Part shown: in pieces, positions 1 to 7,635 of the stretch
Position numbering within the stretch: position 1 is the stretch's first letter
How the letters are laid out: every line of letters begins with the position of its first letter
From: Acetivibrio sp. MSJd-27
Lineage (GTDB): Bacteria > Bacillota > Clostridia > UMGS1840 > HGM11507
Reading direction: 5' to 3'
Assembly: GCF_018918095.1 (NCBI RefSeq)
Contig: NZ_JAHLPV010000004.1
Location: 62,001 to 126,000, forward strand
Length of the DNA: 64,000 nt
Notes under the pieces: generated by a model
What the model saw: the letters and a program-made list of their open reading frames with translations, nothing else
Database searches by the model: none
What the model was told of the DNA's origin: nothing
Program-made: the position numbers and the translations under genes

Positions 1-2
1 TC

Positions 3-2651
3 AAGCTTTATTGGTTTATGGATACCGTGCATGACGACGAGGCGGGGGATTTCCTTACAGCTCTTGTCACCCCTTTGGACGGCTCATCCTTTACGGGGAT
101 TTACGACCTGTCCAAGCAAAAATGGATTGACACCATCAATGTTTGCTATGGATACCGTACTCCTTCCACTACCGATAACGGTGTTATCTATACCGTTAAG
201 AATTTTCCGGTTTCCGCCGGCGAAGAGGCAAGCTTTTCATCCGGCAACAACCGTATAGCAGGCTATAATCTGAGAACCGGCGAAGAGTTTGATACGGGAA
301 TCCCGTATCTGGAACCTGGGTCCGGGGACGGCTTGAGGGGTGCAAGCCTCTTAAGGCTCAAAGATCAGCAAACCTATCCGGGACTGAGTATTGTCACCAC
401 CAACTTTGAATTCGGCGTTCCCGCCATCATCAATCTGCAGAATAAAACGGTGACTGTTTTAAAAGAAGAACTGAGAAGCCAGAATTTGATCACCCGTCCC
501 GTTAAGTTGCGCTCCATTGGCTATGCGGGGGAAAACCTGATCGGCTATGGCGGTTATAAAGCCAGAAGTGGTGGTGTTTTTAACACGGACACCAACACGA
601 ACATTGATTTTCCTATCGAGCAGGTCGAAGATGTGGAGGGAATTGACGGGAAGGTTTATTACGGTCAGTATGCGGGCGCCAAGCTGTTTGAGTTTGATCC
701 ATCGAAACCGCCCGCAAAAGGGGAAAATCCAAAGCAGGTCGCGCGCTTGAACAATGAACAGGACCGTATTTTTGACATGACGAAAGCAGGAGATAAAATC
801 GCCCTTTCCTCCTATCCGATCACCACTTCCCATACCGGAGCCCTTTCCTTCTATGACCCGGAGACAGGGGATCTAGAAGTGGTGCGTCCTATGGACGGGC
901 ATTCCATCACCTGCTCCGTGTACAAAGACGGATTGCTGTATGTAGGGACGAATGTTTGGGGCGGCCTGGGGACAAAGCCTGTTGTGGAGCATGCGAAGAT
1001 TTTCATCTATGATATGGTGAACAAAAAGATTATCAGGGAAGCGCAGCCAAAAATAGAGGGGTACGACAAGCCTATTTTGAACTATGGCGATTTGATTTTC
1101 GGGGATGACGGCCTTTTATGGGGAAATACCATAGGCGGAATATACGCCTTGGATCCGCAGACTCTGGAAGTAAAGAAATCCAAGGTGCTGGATGATAAAA
1201 GATGGCCGGATTTGATGTCCTCCACGGGGATTGTTCTGTTCCCACAGGATTTGTACCGGCTCAAAAACGGTTTGCTGGTCTCTAAGTCCAGTTCCAATGT
1301 ACATTTGGTGGATCCGGAAACCCTGGAATCAAAGCAGATTCTTTCCAATGCATACCGTCTGACCGTAGGCGGCGATGGAAATATATACTATACCACTCTG
1401 TATGATTTGAGAAAAATACCCCTGTATTTTGAAGGGGAGACGGTTTCTTCGGATCAGGAGGTAACCGAAAAATTGGCGAAGACGATCGTGCTGCAGCTTG
1501 ACAACAGCAAAGCTTTGGTGAACGGTACCTCCGTGCCGATTGATACAAATGACGGTTCTGTCACAGCGCGAACCATCAATGACCGCACTGTTGTTCCTGT
1601 CCGGTTTGTAGGGGAATCGGTGGGAGCTTCGGTGGATTGGGATGATGCCAGCCAAACGGTTACTGTCCGGGCAGGGAGCACGGTGATAGAGACTGTCCTC
1701 GGTGAGCAAAAAATCATTGTGAACGGAGAGGAAAAGGCGATTGATGTGCCTGCCCAGACGGTTAATGACAGGACATTGCTTCCGCTTCGCGCCTTTGTAG
1801 AAGCGCTTGGGAAAACAGTTTACTGGGATGAACGGGGCTTTATTTTGGTTGGTGACGGGATTGCGTATGACGGGCAGAAGGATCGGGAGCTCATTGACCG
1901 CATCCGGTACCAAATCGCGCCGGAACTCCTGGAGGATCTGCAAAAGGGCGGTTCTACTTCCCCGTTTATCGAGGAGTGTAAAAAAACGGTGAAGTTTGAG
2001 GCGGTCAAACTGATAGAGCAGGCCGGGACATCCAGCTGGGAATTGGTTCCATTCTCCAATTTGGATCTGAAAAAGCCTATCCAACAGATAGACGACACCA
2101 GCTATGAAGGCGCGGCAGGAGCTTATTACAAAATACCGGGAATGGTATTCGGAAAAGATGCCGAAATGCTTTCCTTCCGTCTGATGAATGCCGGTTCCAT
2201 CAAGAATTCAAACTATTCAAAAAATCCGCAAACCGTTGAAATCATTGACGGCAGCGGGACAAAAGCTTTAAAAATCAACTCTCCTGTCCCTGGAAATGCA
2301 ATCAATATGTATATGCCTACACTGTATTTTAACGAGACCTATACCAAGGACTGTGATTATAAAATGACATTCCTGGCAAAACGGGCGGCTTCGGCAGAAG
2401 GACAGAGTTCTGCTTTCACCGCGAGGATACGCTATGGCAATGATTCTTCCGCCAATCTGGGACAGACAACGGCTGTAGAAATCCCTGTCACTGACGAATT
2501 TATGCCGTTTACCATTAAGGTGGAGGGGAACAAAATCCCTTCGGATGCGACCTACTTTACAGGACTGTTTTATGTTACCAGCCAGAATGTATGCAATGAC
2601 GTGATTTTAAAGGATATCAAAATAGAAGTGAACTTTAACAAGGATAAGTAA
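3..2651 (+). CDS. Large secreted protein with copper-amine-oxidase-type stalk domain (5' partial)
   Basis: The reading frame is open back to the window edge, so the true start and any signal peptide lie outside; about 880 residues are visible. Counting from the ATG at 18, roughly residues 1-480 are repetitive beta-rich sequence resembling a propeller, with recurring Asp-Pro-Glu-Thr turns. Residues about 489-612 form a copper amine oxidase N-terminal-like stalk domain, with two copies of the pattern 'NDRTVVPVRF / NDRTLLPLRA'. Residues about 718-877 look like a carbohydrate-binding beta-sandwich. Stalk domains are common in clostridial and Paenibacillus cell-surface proteins and do not imply oxidase activity. 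The same domain recurs in the genes at 14483 and 40410, so this protein may belong to the same surface polysaccharide apparatus. Substrate unknown. Confidence 0.75.
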   Translation, partial: KLYWFMDTVHDDEAGDFLTALVTPLDGSSFTGIYDLSKQKWIDTINVCYGYRTPSTTDNGVIYTVKNFPVSAGEEASFSSGNNRIAGYNLRTGEEFDTGIPYLEPGSGDGLRGASLLRLKDQQTYPGLSIVTTNFEFGVPAIINLQNKTVTVLKEELRSQNLITRPVKLRSIGYAGENLIGYGGYKARSGGVFNTDTNTNIDFPIEQVEDVEGIDGKVYYGQYAGAKLFEFDPSKPPAKGENPKQVARLNNEQDRIFDMTKAGDKIALSSYPITTSHTGALSFYDPETGDLEVVRPMDGHSITCSVYKDGLLYVGTNVWGGLGTKPVVEHAKIFIYDMVNKKIIREAQPKIEGYDKPILNYGDLIFGDDGLLWGNTIGGIYALDPQTLEVKKSKVLDDKRWPDLMSSTGIVLFPQDLYRLKNGLLVSKSSSNVHLVDPETLESKQILSNAYRLTVGGDGNIYYTTLYDLRKIPLYFEGETVSSDQEVTEKLAKTIVLQLDNSKALVNGTSVPIDTNDGSVTARTINDRTVVPVRFVGESVGASVDWDDASQTVTVRAGSTVIETVLGEQKIIVNGEEKAIDVPAQTVNDRTLLPLRAFVEALGKTVYWDERGFILVGDGIAYDGQKDRELIDRIRYQIAPELLEDLQKGGSTSPFIEECKKTVKFEAVKLIEQAGTSSWELVPFSNLDLKKPIQQIDDTSYEGAAGAYYKIPGMVFGKDAEMLSFRLMNAGSIKNSNYSKNPQTVEIIDGSGTKALKINSPVPGNAINMYMPTLYFNETYTKDCDYKMTFLAKRAASAEGQSSAFTARIRYGNDSSANLGQTTAVEIPVTDEFMPFTIKVEGNKIPSDATYFTGLFYVTSQNVCNDVILKDIKIEVNFNKDK

Positions 2652-2658
2652 AAGTGAG

Positions 2659-2696
2659 GGACCGTTGCAGAATGAAAATTTCTGAAACGGTCCTTT
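2659..2696 (+). terminator. Intrinsic terminator-like hairpin
   Basis: GGACCGTT (2659-2666) pairs with AACGGTCC (2686-2693), extended inside by CAGAA/TTCTG, followed by a short T run. It lies just after the stop codon of the stalk-domain gene and between convergent genes. The T tract is weak. Confidence 0.6.
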
Positions 2697-2718
2697 CGTA
2701 TTTGTGAAAGTCACCGAT

Positions 2719-3288
2719 TCAGAAAAACACACAAATTTCATATCCGCCTAATACGATCAGGATACCCGCGGAGCACAATTCCAGAACCTTTTTTAGAATG
2801 TGATTTGTGAGGTGGCTTCCGATGCAATGCCCGCCCAAAATGAGAAAGAAACTTAAAAGCGCGCACGCGGCAGAGGTGAAGACAGGGGATAGCCCGCTGA
2901 TGCTTGCTCCGATTCCTATCCCTATATTATTCATACAGAGAAGAGCGCCCAGAAGGATGGATTCTTTGCCTTCAATCACCTGTGAATGATCCGCATCAAT
3001 TGTCTCGCTGTCACAGAGATCTTTTTTATGTGTGCGCAGGCTTTGCATCAACATATAGGTTCCAAGGCCAAACAAAATACAGGCTCCGATAAGGTCCGAG
3101 GCGTTCCCAGGGAGCAGCCGGCTCAGGAAACTACCCGCGGTCATCGCCAGATATGTACCGGTAAAGCAGATGAGTGTAATAAATATATTGGAGAGAAACG
3201 GGATTTTTATGTTGCGGGCACCGTAATTGAACCCGATGATAAAGCTGTCGCTGGTGGCCGATAATGCAAATAGAATAAGTGGAATCAT
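2719..3288 (-). CDS. ytaF: YtaF-type sporulation membrane protein (MntP-like)
   Basis: A 189-residue, strongly hydrophobic protein with about six predicted membrane segments. It starts MIPLILFALSATSDSFIIGF, the typical opening of the YtaF/MntP family, with an acidic residue next to the first membrane helix. A second related half follows a charged loop near residues 100-115, as expected for this two-repeat fold. The ATG at 3288 is chosen because a GGAGGTG SD site lies just upstream (3294-3300); a longer in-frame extension lacks homology. Family members are either manganese exporters or, in spore formers, mother-cell membrane proteins of unknown transport role. The gene is convergent with its upstream neighbour and not in an operon. 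MntP-like Mn2+ export is the alternative call. Confidence 0.75.
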   Translation of the reverse strand: MIPLILFALSATSDSFIIGFNYGARNIKIPFLSNIFITLICFTGTYLAMTAGSFLSRLLPGNASDLIGACILFGLGTYMLMQSLRTHKKDLCDSETIDADHSQVIEGKESILLGALLCMNNIGIGIGASISGLSPVFTSAACALLSFFLILGGHCIGSHLTNHILKKVLELCSAGILIVLGGYEICVFF

Positions 3289-3484
3289 AAGAGCACCTCC
3301 GTTAAAGATAAGTTTTCGCTTCTTTATCTTATGAGGGGCAATCGGATCTGGTGAAAGGTTGAAAAGCAAGATGCCCCGCTCCCTGCAGACGGATGAGAAC
3401 CCTCTTTTCAGCGATGATTGAAACTGTCTGTGAAATGTAAAATAACAGGACAAGCTTTTGTTGAAAACAGGACGAAAACGGTTA

Positions 3485-3513
3485 TTGTAGTCAAATAGAT
3501 AGTGTGGTATAAT
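3485..3513 (+). promoter_or_regulatory. Sigma-A-type promoter for the 4Fe-4S gene leader
   Basis: TTGTAG (3485-3490), a 17-base spacer and TATAAT (3508-3513). Transcription should begin near 3520, giving a 120-base leader before the gene at 3641. Confidence 0.7.
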
Positions 3514-3520
3514 ATGCACA

Positions 3521-3624
3521 GGGCATATTATACAGGATGTCCGGGCTTCTCGTCCGGAACAAGTCTGGACAACCGAAGCCTATGGACAATGATACCATGA
3601 AAAGCCTTGCTTTTATGGTATCAT
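3521..3624 (+). ncRNA. Structured 5' leader with three hairpins, class unknown
   Basis: Three successive stems can be drawn. H1 is GGGCAT/ATGTCC (about 3521-3542). H2 has GGCTTC/GAAGCC enclosing GTCCGGA/TCTGGAC (about 3543-3580). H3 (3589-3624) is very strong: ATGATACCAT and AAAAGC pair with GCTTTT and ATGGTATCAT, with one bulged G. No T run follows H3 on either strand, so it is not a plain terminator. The downstream gene has no SD site and starts 17 bases after H3. This suggests a regulatory leader or a separate small RNA. I do not recognise a known riboswitch class. Confidence 0.45.
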
Positions 3625-3640
3625 AACCTCACAAACATCA

Positions 3641-4318
3641 TTGGAAATGGATGTGCAACTTTTGGATCTAAAAGAAAAAATTATAAATATAATGATAGAA
3701 GAAGGAGCATTTGAAGCAGGCTGTTTCAAGGATTCTTTCAAAAATTTTAACAATGGTATTTCCTTCAGCGTCAAACTGTCTTCTGCGGTGATAGCGGAGA
3801 TTGACGACAAGCCTACTTACGCATATTTTCATCATTACCGCACTGTGAATGCTTTGATCGATCGAATCCTATTGAAAGCGGGCATATTTCTGGAAAAGAA
3901 CGGGTACCGCTATTTTCCAATCGGAGCATCTCAAACGGTAGGCGGGCACGATACATATGCTGGGTTATATTCTCATAAAAGAGGGGCGGTGCTCGCCGGC
4001 TTGGGCACCGTGGGGAAAAACGGACTGTTCCAATCGGAGAGATGGGGGACTGGTGTCCGACTGGGGACGCTGTTTACGGATCTCGATCTGCATGCGGCGA
4101 ACGATCCGAAACCATCCAAATGCGGTGCGTGCCGCAGATGTGTTCAGGCATGTCCAGCAATGTGTTTGAGTGGGGAAGCTTTCGATATTGCCCAGCCAGA
4201 AAAGTCTCTTGTGGATCGAAAAAGCTGTTCCGATTATATGAAAAAAGCATTCCAAAAGATCGGAAGAGGTTCTGTGTGCGGAATCTGTATGAGTGTGTGT
4301 CCGTACACGCAAAAGTAA
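3641..4318 (+). CDS. Double 4Fe-4S cluster protein related to the C-terminal half of epoxyqueuosine reductase
   Basis: A 225-residue cytoplasmic protein. Residues about 110-147 resemble the conserved core of the QueG family (GLGTVGKNGLF, then GTLFTDLDL). Two ferredoxin-like cysteine sets follow: CGACRRCVQACP near 160-171, and a second set ending CGICMSVCP near the C-terminus. Full QueG proteins are about 350-400 residues with an N-terminal cobalamin-binding part. Here that part is short and divergent, so queuosine synthesis should not be assumed. Such short proteins are common in Clostridia and of unknown substrate. The start is uncertain: TTG at 3641 or ATG at 3647 are the only options in the open frame, and neither has a clear SD site. 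The structured leader upstream may control translation. Confidence 0.75.
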   Translation: MEMDVQLLDLKEKIINIMIEEGAFEAGCFKDSFKNFNNGISFSVKLSSAVIAEIDDKPTYAYFHHYRTVNALIDRILLKAGIFLEKNGYRYFPIGASQTVGGHDTYAGLYSHKRGAVLAGLGTVGKNGLFQSERWGTGVRLGTLFTDLDLHAANDPKPSKCGACRRCVQACPAMCLSGEAFDIAQPEKSLVDRKSCSDYMKKAFQKIGRGSVCGICMSVCPYTQK

Positions 4319-4392
4319 TGGCAAGCAAGATGGGCGCGCCATCGGATCCCATCTATTTTTTAGTGATGTGATTTCATATGAAACGATGCAAC

Positions 4393-4420
4393 AAAAAACG
4401 CATCCGGGAAGGATGCGTTC
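4393..4420 (-). terminator. Intrinsic terminator of the HPr-like gene
   Basis: Reading the minus strand, ACGCATCC (4418-4411) and GGATGCGT (4405-4398) form an 8-bp stem followed by six T residues. Confidence 0.8.
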
Positions 4421-4439
4421 TTATTGGCCTTTTGAAAGA

Positions 4440-4667
4440 TTAGACAGTGAAAGGTTTGATTTCAGAGAGAAAGGCTTCGCAGTCGTCGCTGTGCACTTCT
4501 ACTTTGATTGGTTTTGACAAATCAAGGCTGAAAATACCCATAATAGATTTTGCATCGACAACGTATCTTTCGGAAGTCAAATCAACGTCAAAGTCGTATT
4601 TGCTTACAACATTTACAAATGTTTTGACGTCGTTGATGGAGTTCAACATAATATTTACTGTTTTCAT
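4440..4667 (-). CDS. HPr-family protein lacking the active-site histidine
   Basis: A 75-residue protein of HPr length. The C-terminal half contains AKSIMGIFSLDLSKP, matching the conserved region around regulatory Ser46 of HPr. The N-terminal region where HPr carries the phosphorylatable His15 motif (HARPA) instead reads SINDVKTFVNVVSKYD, with no histidine. It therefore cannot carry PEP-derived phosphate in the normal way. A regulatory role, as for the Bacillus paralogue Crh, is an inference. The ATG has AGGAGG upstream (4677-4682) and a promoter beyond. It is monocistronic, bounded by its own promoter and terminator. Confidence 0.8.
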   Translation of the reverse strand: MKTVNIMLNSINDVKTFVNVVSKYDFDVDLTSERYVVDAKSIMGIFSLDLSKPIKVEVHSDDCEAFLSEIKPFTV

Positions 4668-4729
4668 AATTACCAGCCTCCTGTATTTTTATTATGTGCA
4701 CAGATAAGCGCACATTATTTATCTATGAT

Positions 4730-4756
4730 ATTATAGAAAAACCTTCAATAAGTCAA
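4730..4756 (-). promoter_or_regulatory. Promoter of the HPr-like gene
   Basis: On the minus strand, TTGACT (4756-4751), a short 15-base spacer and TATAAT (4735-4730). The leader that follows contains an inverted repeat ATGTGC/GCACAT (4694-4715). Confidence 0.6.
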
Positions 4757-4808
4757 TAGGCAAAATGGATAAAAAAACCGAAATTTTTTTGACTAATTAT
4801 ATATTTTG

Positions 4809-4833
4809 AAAAACGGAGAAGAAATCCGTTTTT
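4809..4833. repeat. Inverted repeat between divergent genes
   Basis: AAAAACGGA (4809-4817) and TCCGTTTTT (4825-4833) form a 9-bp stem. It looks like a bidirectional terminator but no gene reads into it from the plus strand. Role unclear. Confidence 0.4.
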
Positions 4834-4918
4834 CTTCCTACATTTGAAAGACCAGAAGGATGCCTGCAGGATAAAATCAGACTGTGCCCGGGCATAGCGG
4901 CAGAATGGAGAATGAAAA

Positions 4919-6226
4919 ATGAAAATTGGATTTTACACCCTTGGATGCAAGGTGAATCAATATGAGACAGAAGCCATCGCGAAACTGTTTACAGATGAGG
5001 GATGGGAAACCGGTGATTTCAGAGAGAGCTGCGACGCATATCTCATAAACACCTGTACAGTCACTTCTTTGAGCGATCGAAAATCACGACAGATGATCCG
5101 GCGGGCAAAACAGGCAAATCTGGATGCAGTGATCGCCGTATGCGGCTGTTACGCACAGATGGCAAAGGATGAGGTCGCAGCCATAGAAGGCGTGGATATC
5201 GTTATTGGAACAAAAGAGAAGGGAAGAGCTTACGAGCTTATTACAAAAAGTCTGCGGGATCATAAAAAATACAATATTGTTTCCGAACTGGGTGAAGAAT
5301 CCTTTGAGGATATGCAGGTCACTACCTATGAGAATAAAACCAGGGCAATCATAAAAGCACAGGACGGCTGTAATAATTTCTGTTCCTATTGTGTAATTCC
5401 CTATGCAAGGGGAAGGGTGCGCAGCCGCGATCCGGAAAGTATATACCGGGAATGCTGTGCGTTGGCGGAAAAAGGATTTCGGGAAATTGTTTTATCCGGC
5501 ATCCATATTTGCTCTTATGGAAAGGATTTTGAACAGTTTGGACTGGGAGAGCTTCTTCAAAAGATACACGACATTGAGGGAATCCGGCGGATTCGGTTAA
5601 GTTCGATTGAACCGAATGCGTTCACGGATCGTTTTATTCAGATCATTCAATCTCTGCCCAAAGTATGCCATCATTTTCACATGTCCCTGCAAAGCGGATG
5701 TGACGCTACGCTGAAACGGATGAACCGGAAGTATACTGCAGAAGAATATCGTCAGATTGTAAAAAAACTGCGCGCGGTTTTCCCGGATGTTTCAATCACC
5801 ACCGATATTATTGTAGGGTTTCCCGGTGAGACGGAGGAAGAGTTCGAGGACACGCTTCGTTTTGCCCGGGAAATTGGATTTTATATGATCCATGTGTTTA
5901 AATACTCTGTCCGCAAGGGAACCGCTGCAGAAAAGATGACGGGGCACATTCCTCCGGAAACGAAAGAGCGGCGCAGCAAAATGTTGATGCAGCTGGCCGC
6001 TGAGTCAAAGACAGCGTTCGAAAAAAGTTATGTTGGAAAAATGCAGGAGGTTTTATTTGAGCAGCCTCATGATGGTTATTTTTTTGGACTGACGCCCAAT
6101 TACCTTCATGTCTATGTGAAAACGGAAAAAAATTTGGAGGGGGAATTCCAAAACGTTCAGATAGAGAACTTTGAATCCGGAAAGCTGCAAGGCAGAATTC
6201 AGGAAAAGGAAGATCCAAACCTGTAA
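4919..6226 (+). CDS. mtaB: tRNA N6-threonylcarbamoyladenosine methylthiotransferase MtaB
   Basis: A 435-residue radical-SAM enzyme that adds a methylthio group to t6A37 of tRNAs reading ANN codons. The N-terminal UPF0004 domain opens with TLGCKVNQYETEA, the signature that separates MtaB from MiaB and RimO; further cluster cysteines occur in INTCTVT and CGCYAQ. The radical-SAM motif GCNNFCSYC lies near residue 150, followed by the usual barrel strands (LSSIEPNAF, HMSLQSGC, TTDIIVGFPGE). The C-terminal part is a TRAM-like beta domain. Length fits the family. The ATG follows GGAG at about 4905. It stands alone: an orphan RNA unit follows. Confidence 0.93.
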   Translation: MKIGFYTLGCKVNQYETEAIAKLFTDEGWETGDFRESCDAYLINTCTVTSLSDRKSRQMIRRAKQANLDAVIAVCGCYAQMAKDEVAAIEGVDIVIGTKEKGRAYELITKSLRDHKKYNIVSELGEESFEDMQVTTYENKTRAIIKAQDGCNNFCSYCVIPYARGRVRSRDPESIYRECCALAEKGFREIVLSGIHICSYGKDFEQFGLGELLQKIHDIEGIRRIRLSSIEPNAFTDRFIQIIQSLPKVCHHFHMSLQSGCDATLKRMNRKYTAEEYRQIVKKLRAVFPDVSITTDIIVGFPGETEEEFEDTLRFAREIGFYMIHVFKYSVRKGTAAEKMTGHIPPETKERRSKMLMQLAAESKTAFEKSYVGKMQEVLFEQPHDGYFFGLTPNYLHVYVKTEKNLEGEFQNVQIENFESGKLQGRIQEKEDPNL

Positions 6227-6273
6227 TAATCATGAATTATTTGTGAATTATTTGAGAAAATTTCAAATAACTA

Positions 6274-6302
6274 TTGAATTTTTTTGTATTATCTACTATA
6301 AT
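6274..6302 (+). promoter_or_regulatory. Promoter of orphan small RNA
   Basis: TTGAAT (6274-6279), exactly 17 bases, then TATAAT (6297-6302). No coding sequence follows. Confidence 0.75.
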
Positions 6303-6307
6303 TAGGA

Positions 6308-6502
6308 CAGATACAAGATTTCTTGTACTATTTTACACTGCAATTAAGAGCTTATCTTTGTATGAAAAAGTTCACTGTACAATCAAATTTCTATCCTTTT
6401 TAGTTTTATTTTAGTTTTCCCTATAACTAAATATATTTACGTTGATAGGCTCTTAATGTATATAACAATGATTCCCGCAGGATTGTCCTGCGGGATTTTT
6501 TT
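6308..6502 (+). ncRNA. Candidate small noncoding RNA of about 195 nt
   Basis: The unit begins about 6 bases after a good -10 box. It holds a TACAAG/CTTGTA hairpin (6312-6327). A long-range 14-bp stem then joins ATTAAGAGCTTATC (6343-6356) to GATAGGCTCTTAAT (6444-6457), with one G-U pair, closing an AU-rich domain of about 87 bases. It ends in a strong intrinsic terminator. No ribosome binding site with an open frame is present. Size and closing stem recall 6S-like RNAs, but I see no diagnostic sequence, so the class is unassigned. Confidence 0.55.
6473..6502 (+). terminator. Intrinsic terminator of the orphan small RNA
   Basis: TCCCGCAGGA (6473-6482) pairs with TCCTGCGGGA (6486-6495), 10 bp with a 3-base loop, followed by seven T residues. 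Confidence 0.9.
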
Positions 6503-6892
6503 GTCAATGGAATCCAGCAGCAAAATGCGGATGTTTTGATTGTAGAGGGTTGTATCGTGTTTTTTTCAGTTCGAAACAGTTTGTTTGGAAACATGGAGTA
6601 TATTGGCTCAATTCTTTTGATTGAGACGATATGACTTTCTTAAAATCTTGTTTGTTCTCCAAACATTGTTACCATCATGTTGTTAAAATATATATTTCAT
6701 AGCTATTCTTGTGTATTATTGCAACTTCAACGTTTTTCGTTTTCATAATATTACAATAAAAAAGAACCCTTTAAAATAGGTTCATGAATAAAAATAGGAA
6801 AAGTGAACATTTTAAATGTTATCAGGTTTTTGTCTAAGGATTTCCATACAGATGTGAAACTGAAAAAATCTCTTTATTTTTTCAAAAAACTG

Positions 6893-6921
6893 TTGACAAA
6901 CCCCCTGAAAACTGATATCAT
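6893..6921 (+). promoter_or_regulatory. Promoter of the tRNA cluster
   Basis: Consensus TTGACA (6893-6898), a 17-base spacer and TATCAT (6916-6921), about 40 bases before tRNA-Gly. Confidence 0.8.
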
Positions 6922-6962
6922 ATGATAGTCACATGTGAGAGACATGATGATTTTTTGATAGT

Positions 6963-7036
6963 GCGGGTGTAGTTCAATGGTAGAATCTCAGCCTTCCAAG
7001 CTGATTGCGTGGGTTCGATTCCCATCACCCGCTCCA
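6963..7036 (+). tRNA. tRNA-Gly (TCC)
   Basis: Acceptor GCGGGTG/CACCCGC, anticodon loop CTTCCAA with TCC, T loop TTCGATT, CCA encoded. Confidence 0.97.
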
Positions 7037-7043
7037 TTTTTAT

Positions 7044-7120
<77 letters not shown>

Positions 7121-7180
7121 CTATTTTTCCGGATCCCTTCAAAACAAAAAATTTGAAAGGGCTGGAGACTTATTAAATAT

Positions 7181-7258
7181 GGTGGGTATAGCTCAGTTGG
7201 TTAGAGCACCAGATTGTGGCTCTGGGGGTCGTCGGTTCGAATCCGATTACCCACCCCA
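7181..7258 (+). tRNA. tRNA-His (GTG)
   Basis: Anticodon loop TTGTGGC with GTG. The acceptor GTGGGTA/TACCCAC is extended by a genome-encoded G-1 (7181) opposite C73, the histidine identity pair. CCA encoded. Confidence 0.97.
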
Positions 7259-7272
7259 TTTAATTCATATAA

Positions 7273-7349
7273 TGGGATATAGCCAAGTCGGTAAGGCACA
7301 GGACTTTGACTCCTGCATTTCGCTGGTTCGAGTCCAGCTATCCCAACCA
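7273..7349 (+). tRNA. tRNA-Gln (TTG)
   Basis: Acceptor TGGGATA/TATCCCA, anticodon stem CAGGA/TCCTG with loop CTTTGAC, CCA encoded. Confidence 0.97.
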
Positions 7350-7350
7350 A

Positions 7351-7381
7351 AATAAAATCTGTCACAGATTTTATTTTTTTG
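7351..7381 (+). terminator. Intrinsic terminator inside the tRNA cluster
   Basis: AATAAAATCTG (7351-7361) pairs with CAGATTTTATT (7365-7375), followed by T residues. It sits between tRNA-Gln and tRNA-Lys, so tRNA-Lys is expressed by readthrough or from its own promoter. Confidence 0.75.
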
Positions 7382-7397
7382 TTTTCAGACGAAATAT

Positions 7398-7473
7398 GGG
7401 CCATTAGCTCAGTCGGTAGAGCACTTGACTTTTAATCAAGTTGTCCGGCGTTCGAATCGCCGATGGCTCACCA
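7398..7473 (+). tRNA. tRNA-Lys (TTT)
   Basis: Acceptor GGGCCAT/ATGGCTC, anticodon stem ACTTGA/TCAAGT with loop CTTTTAA, CCA encoded. Last of the five clustered tRNAs. Confidence 0.97.
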
Positions 7474-7476
7474 GAT

Positions 7477-7513
7477 AGTCCTGTCAGACATGAAACTGAT
7501 GGGACTTTTTTTG
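7477..7513 (+). terminator. Intrinsic terminator of the tRNA cluster
   Basis: AGTCCTGTCAG (7477-7487) pairs with CTGATGGGACT (7496-7506), 11 bp with two G-U pairs, then seven T residues. Confidence 0.85.
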
Positions 7514-7635
7514 TTTCTTGTATGCCGCGCCTCTATTTATTTCCTGTAAAAACAATTCCATTATCAGTTTTTTCATTGATAAAAATATTTTTTTGTGATA
7601 ATATGGAAGAGATTTTAGGGGGGGAGATGTCCGCG

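Larger units (their letters stand above)
3289..3640. other. Divergent intergenic region (352 bp)
   Basis: It separates ytaF on the minus strand from the 4Fe-4S gene on the plus strand. The left part carries the ytaF SD site and no recognisable gene. The right part (3485-3640) carries a strong plus-strand promoter and a structured leader, listed separately. Confidence 0.6.
6227..6962. other. Long AT-rich intergenic region (736 bp)
   Basis: No protein-coding frame is convincing. It contains a complete small transcription unit (promoter, hairpins, terminator, 6274-6502), a hairpin at 6764-6783 that would terminate minus-strand transcripts (GAACC/GGTTC followed on that strand by TTTTTT), and the promoter of the tRNA cluster (6893-6921). 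The stretch 6503-6756 holds nothing I can identify. Confidence 0.6.

Noticed and set aside
3641-4318. Epoxyqueuosine reductase QueG
   Set aside because: The protein is much shorter than QueG and lacks a convincing cobalamin-binding N-terminal part; only the cluster half matches.
4789-4812. mtaB promoter beginning TTGACT at 4789
   Set aside because: No acceptable -10 box is found at 16-18 bases from it.
7441-7635. N-terminal extension of the AraC regulator back into tRNA-Lys
   Set aside because: It overlaps a complete tRNA gene and the cluster terminator; a proper SD and start exist at 7636.
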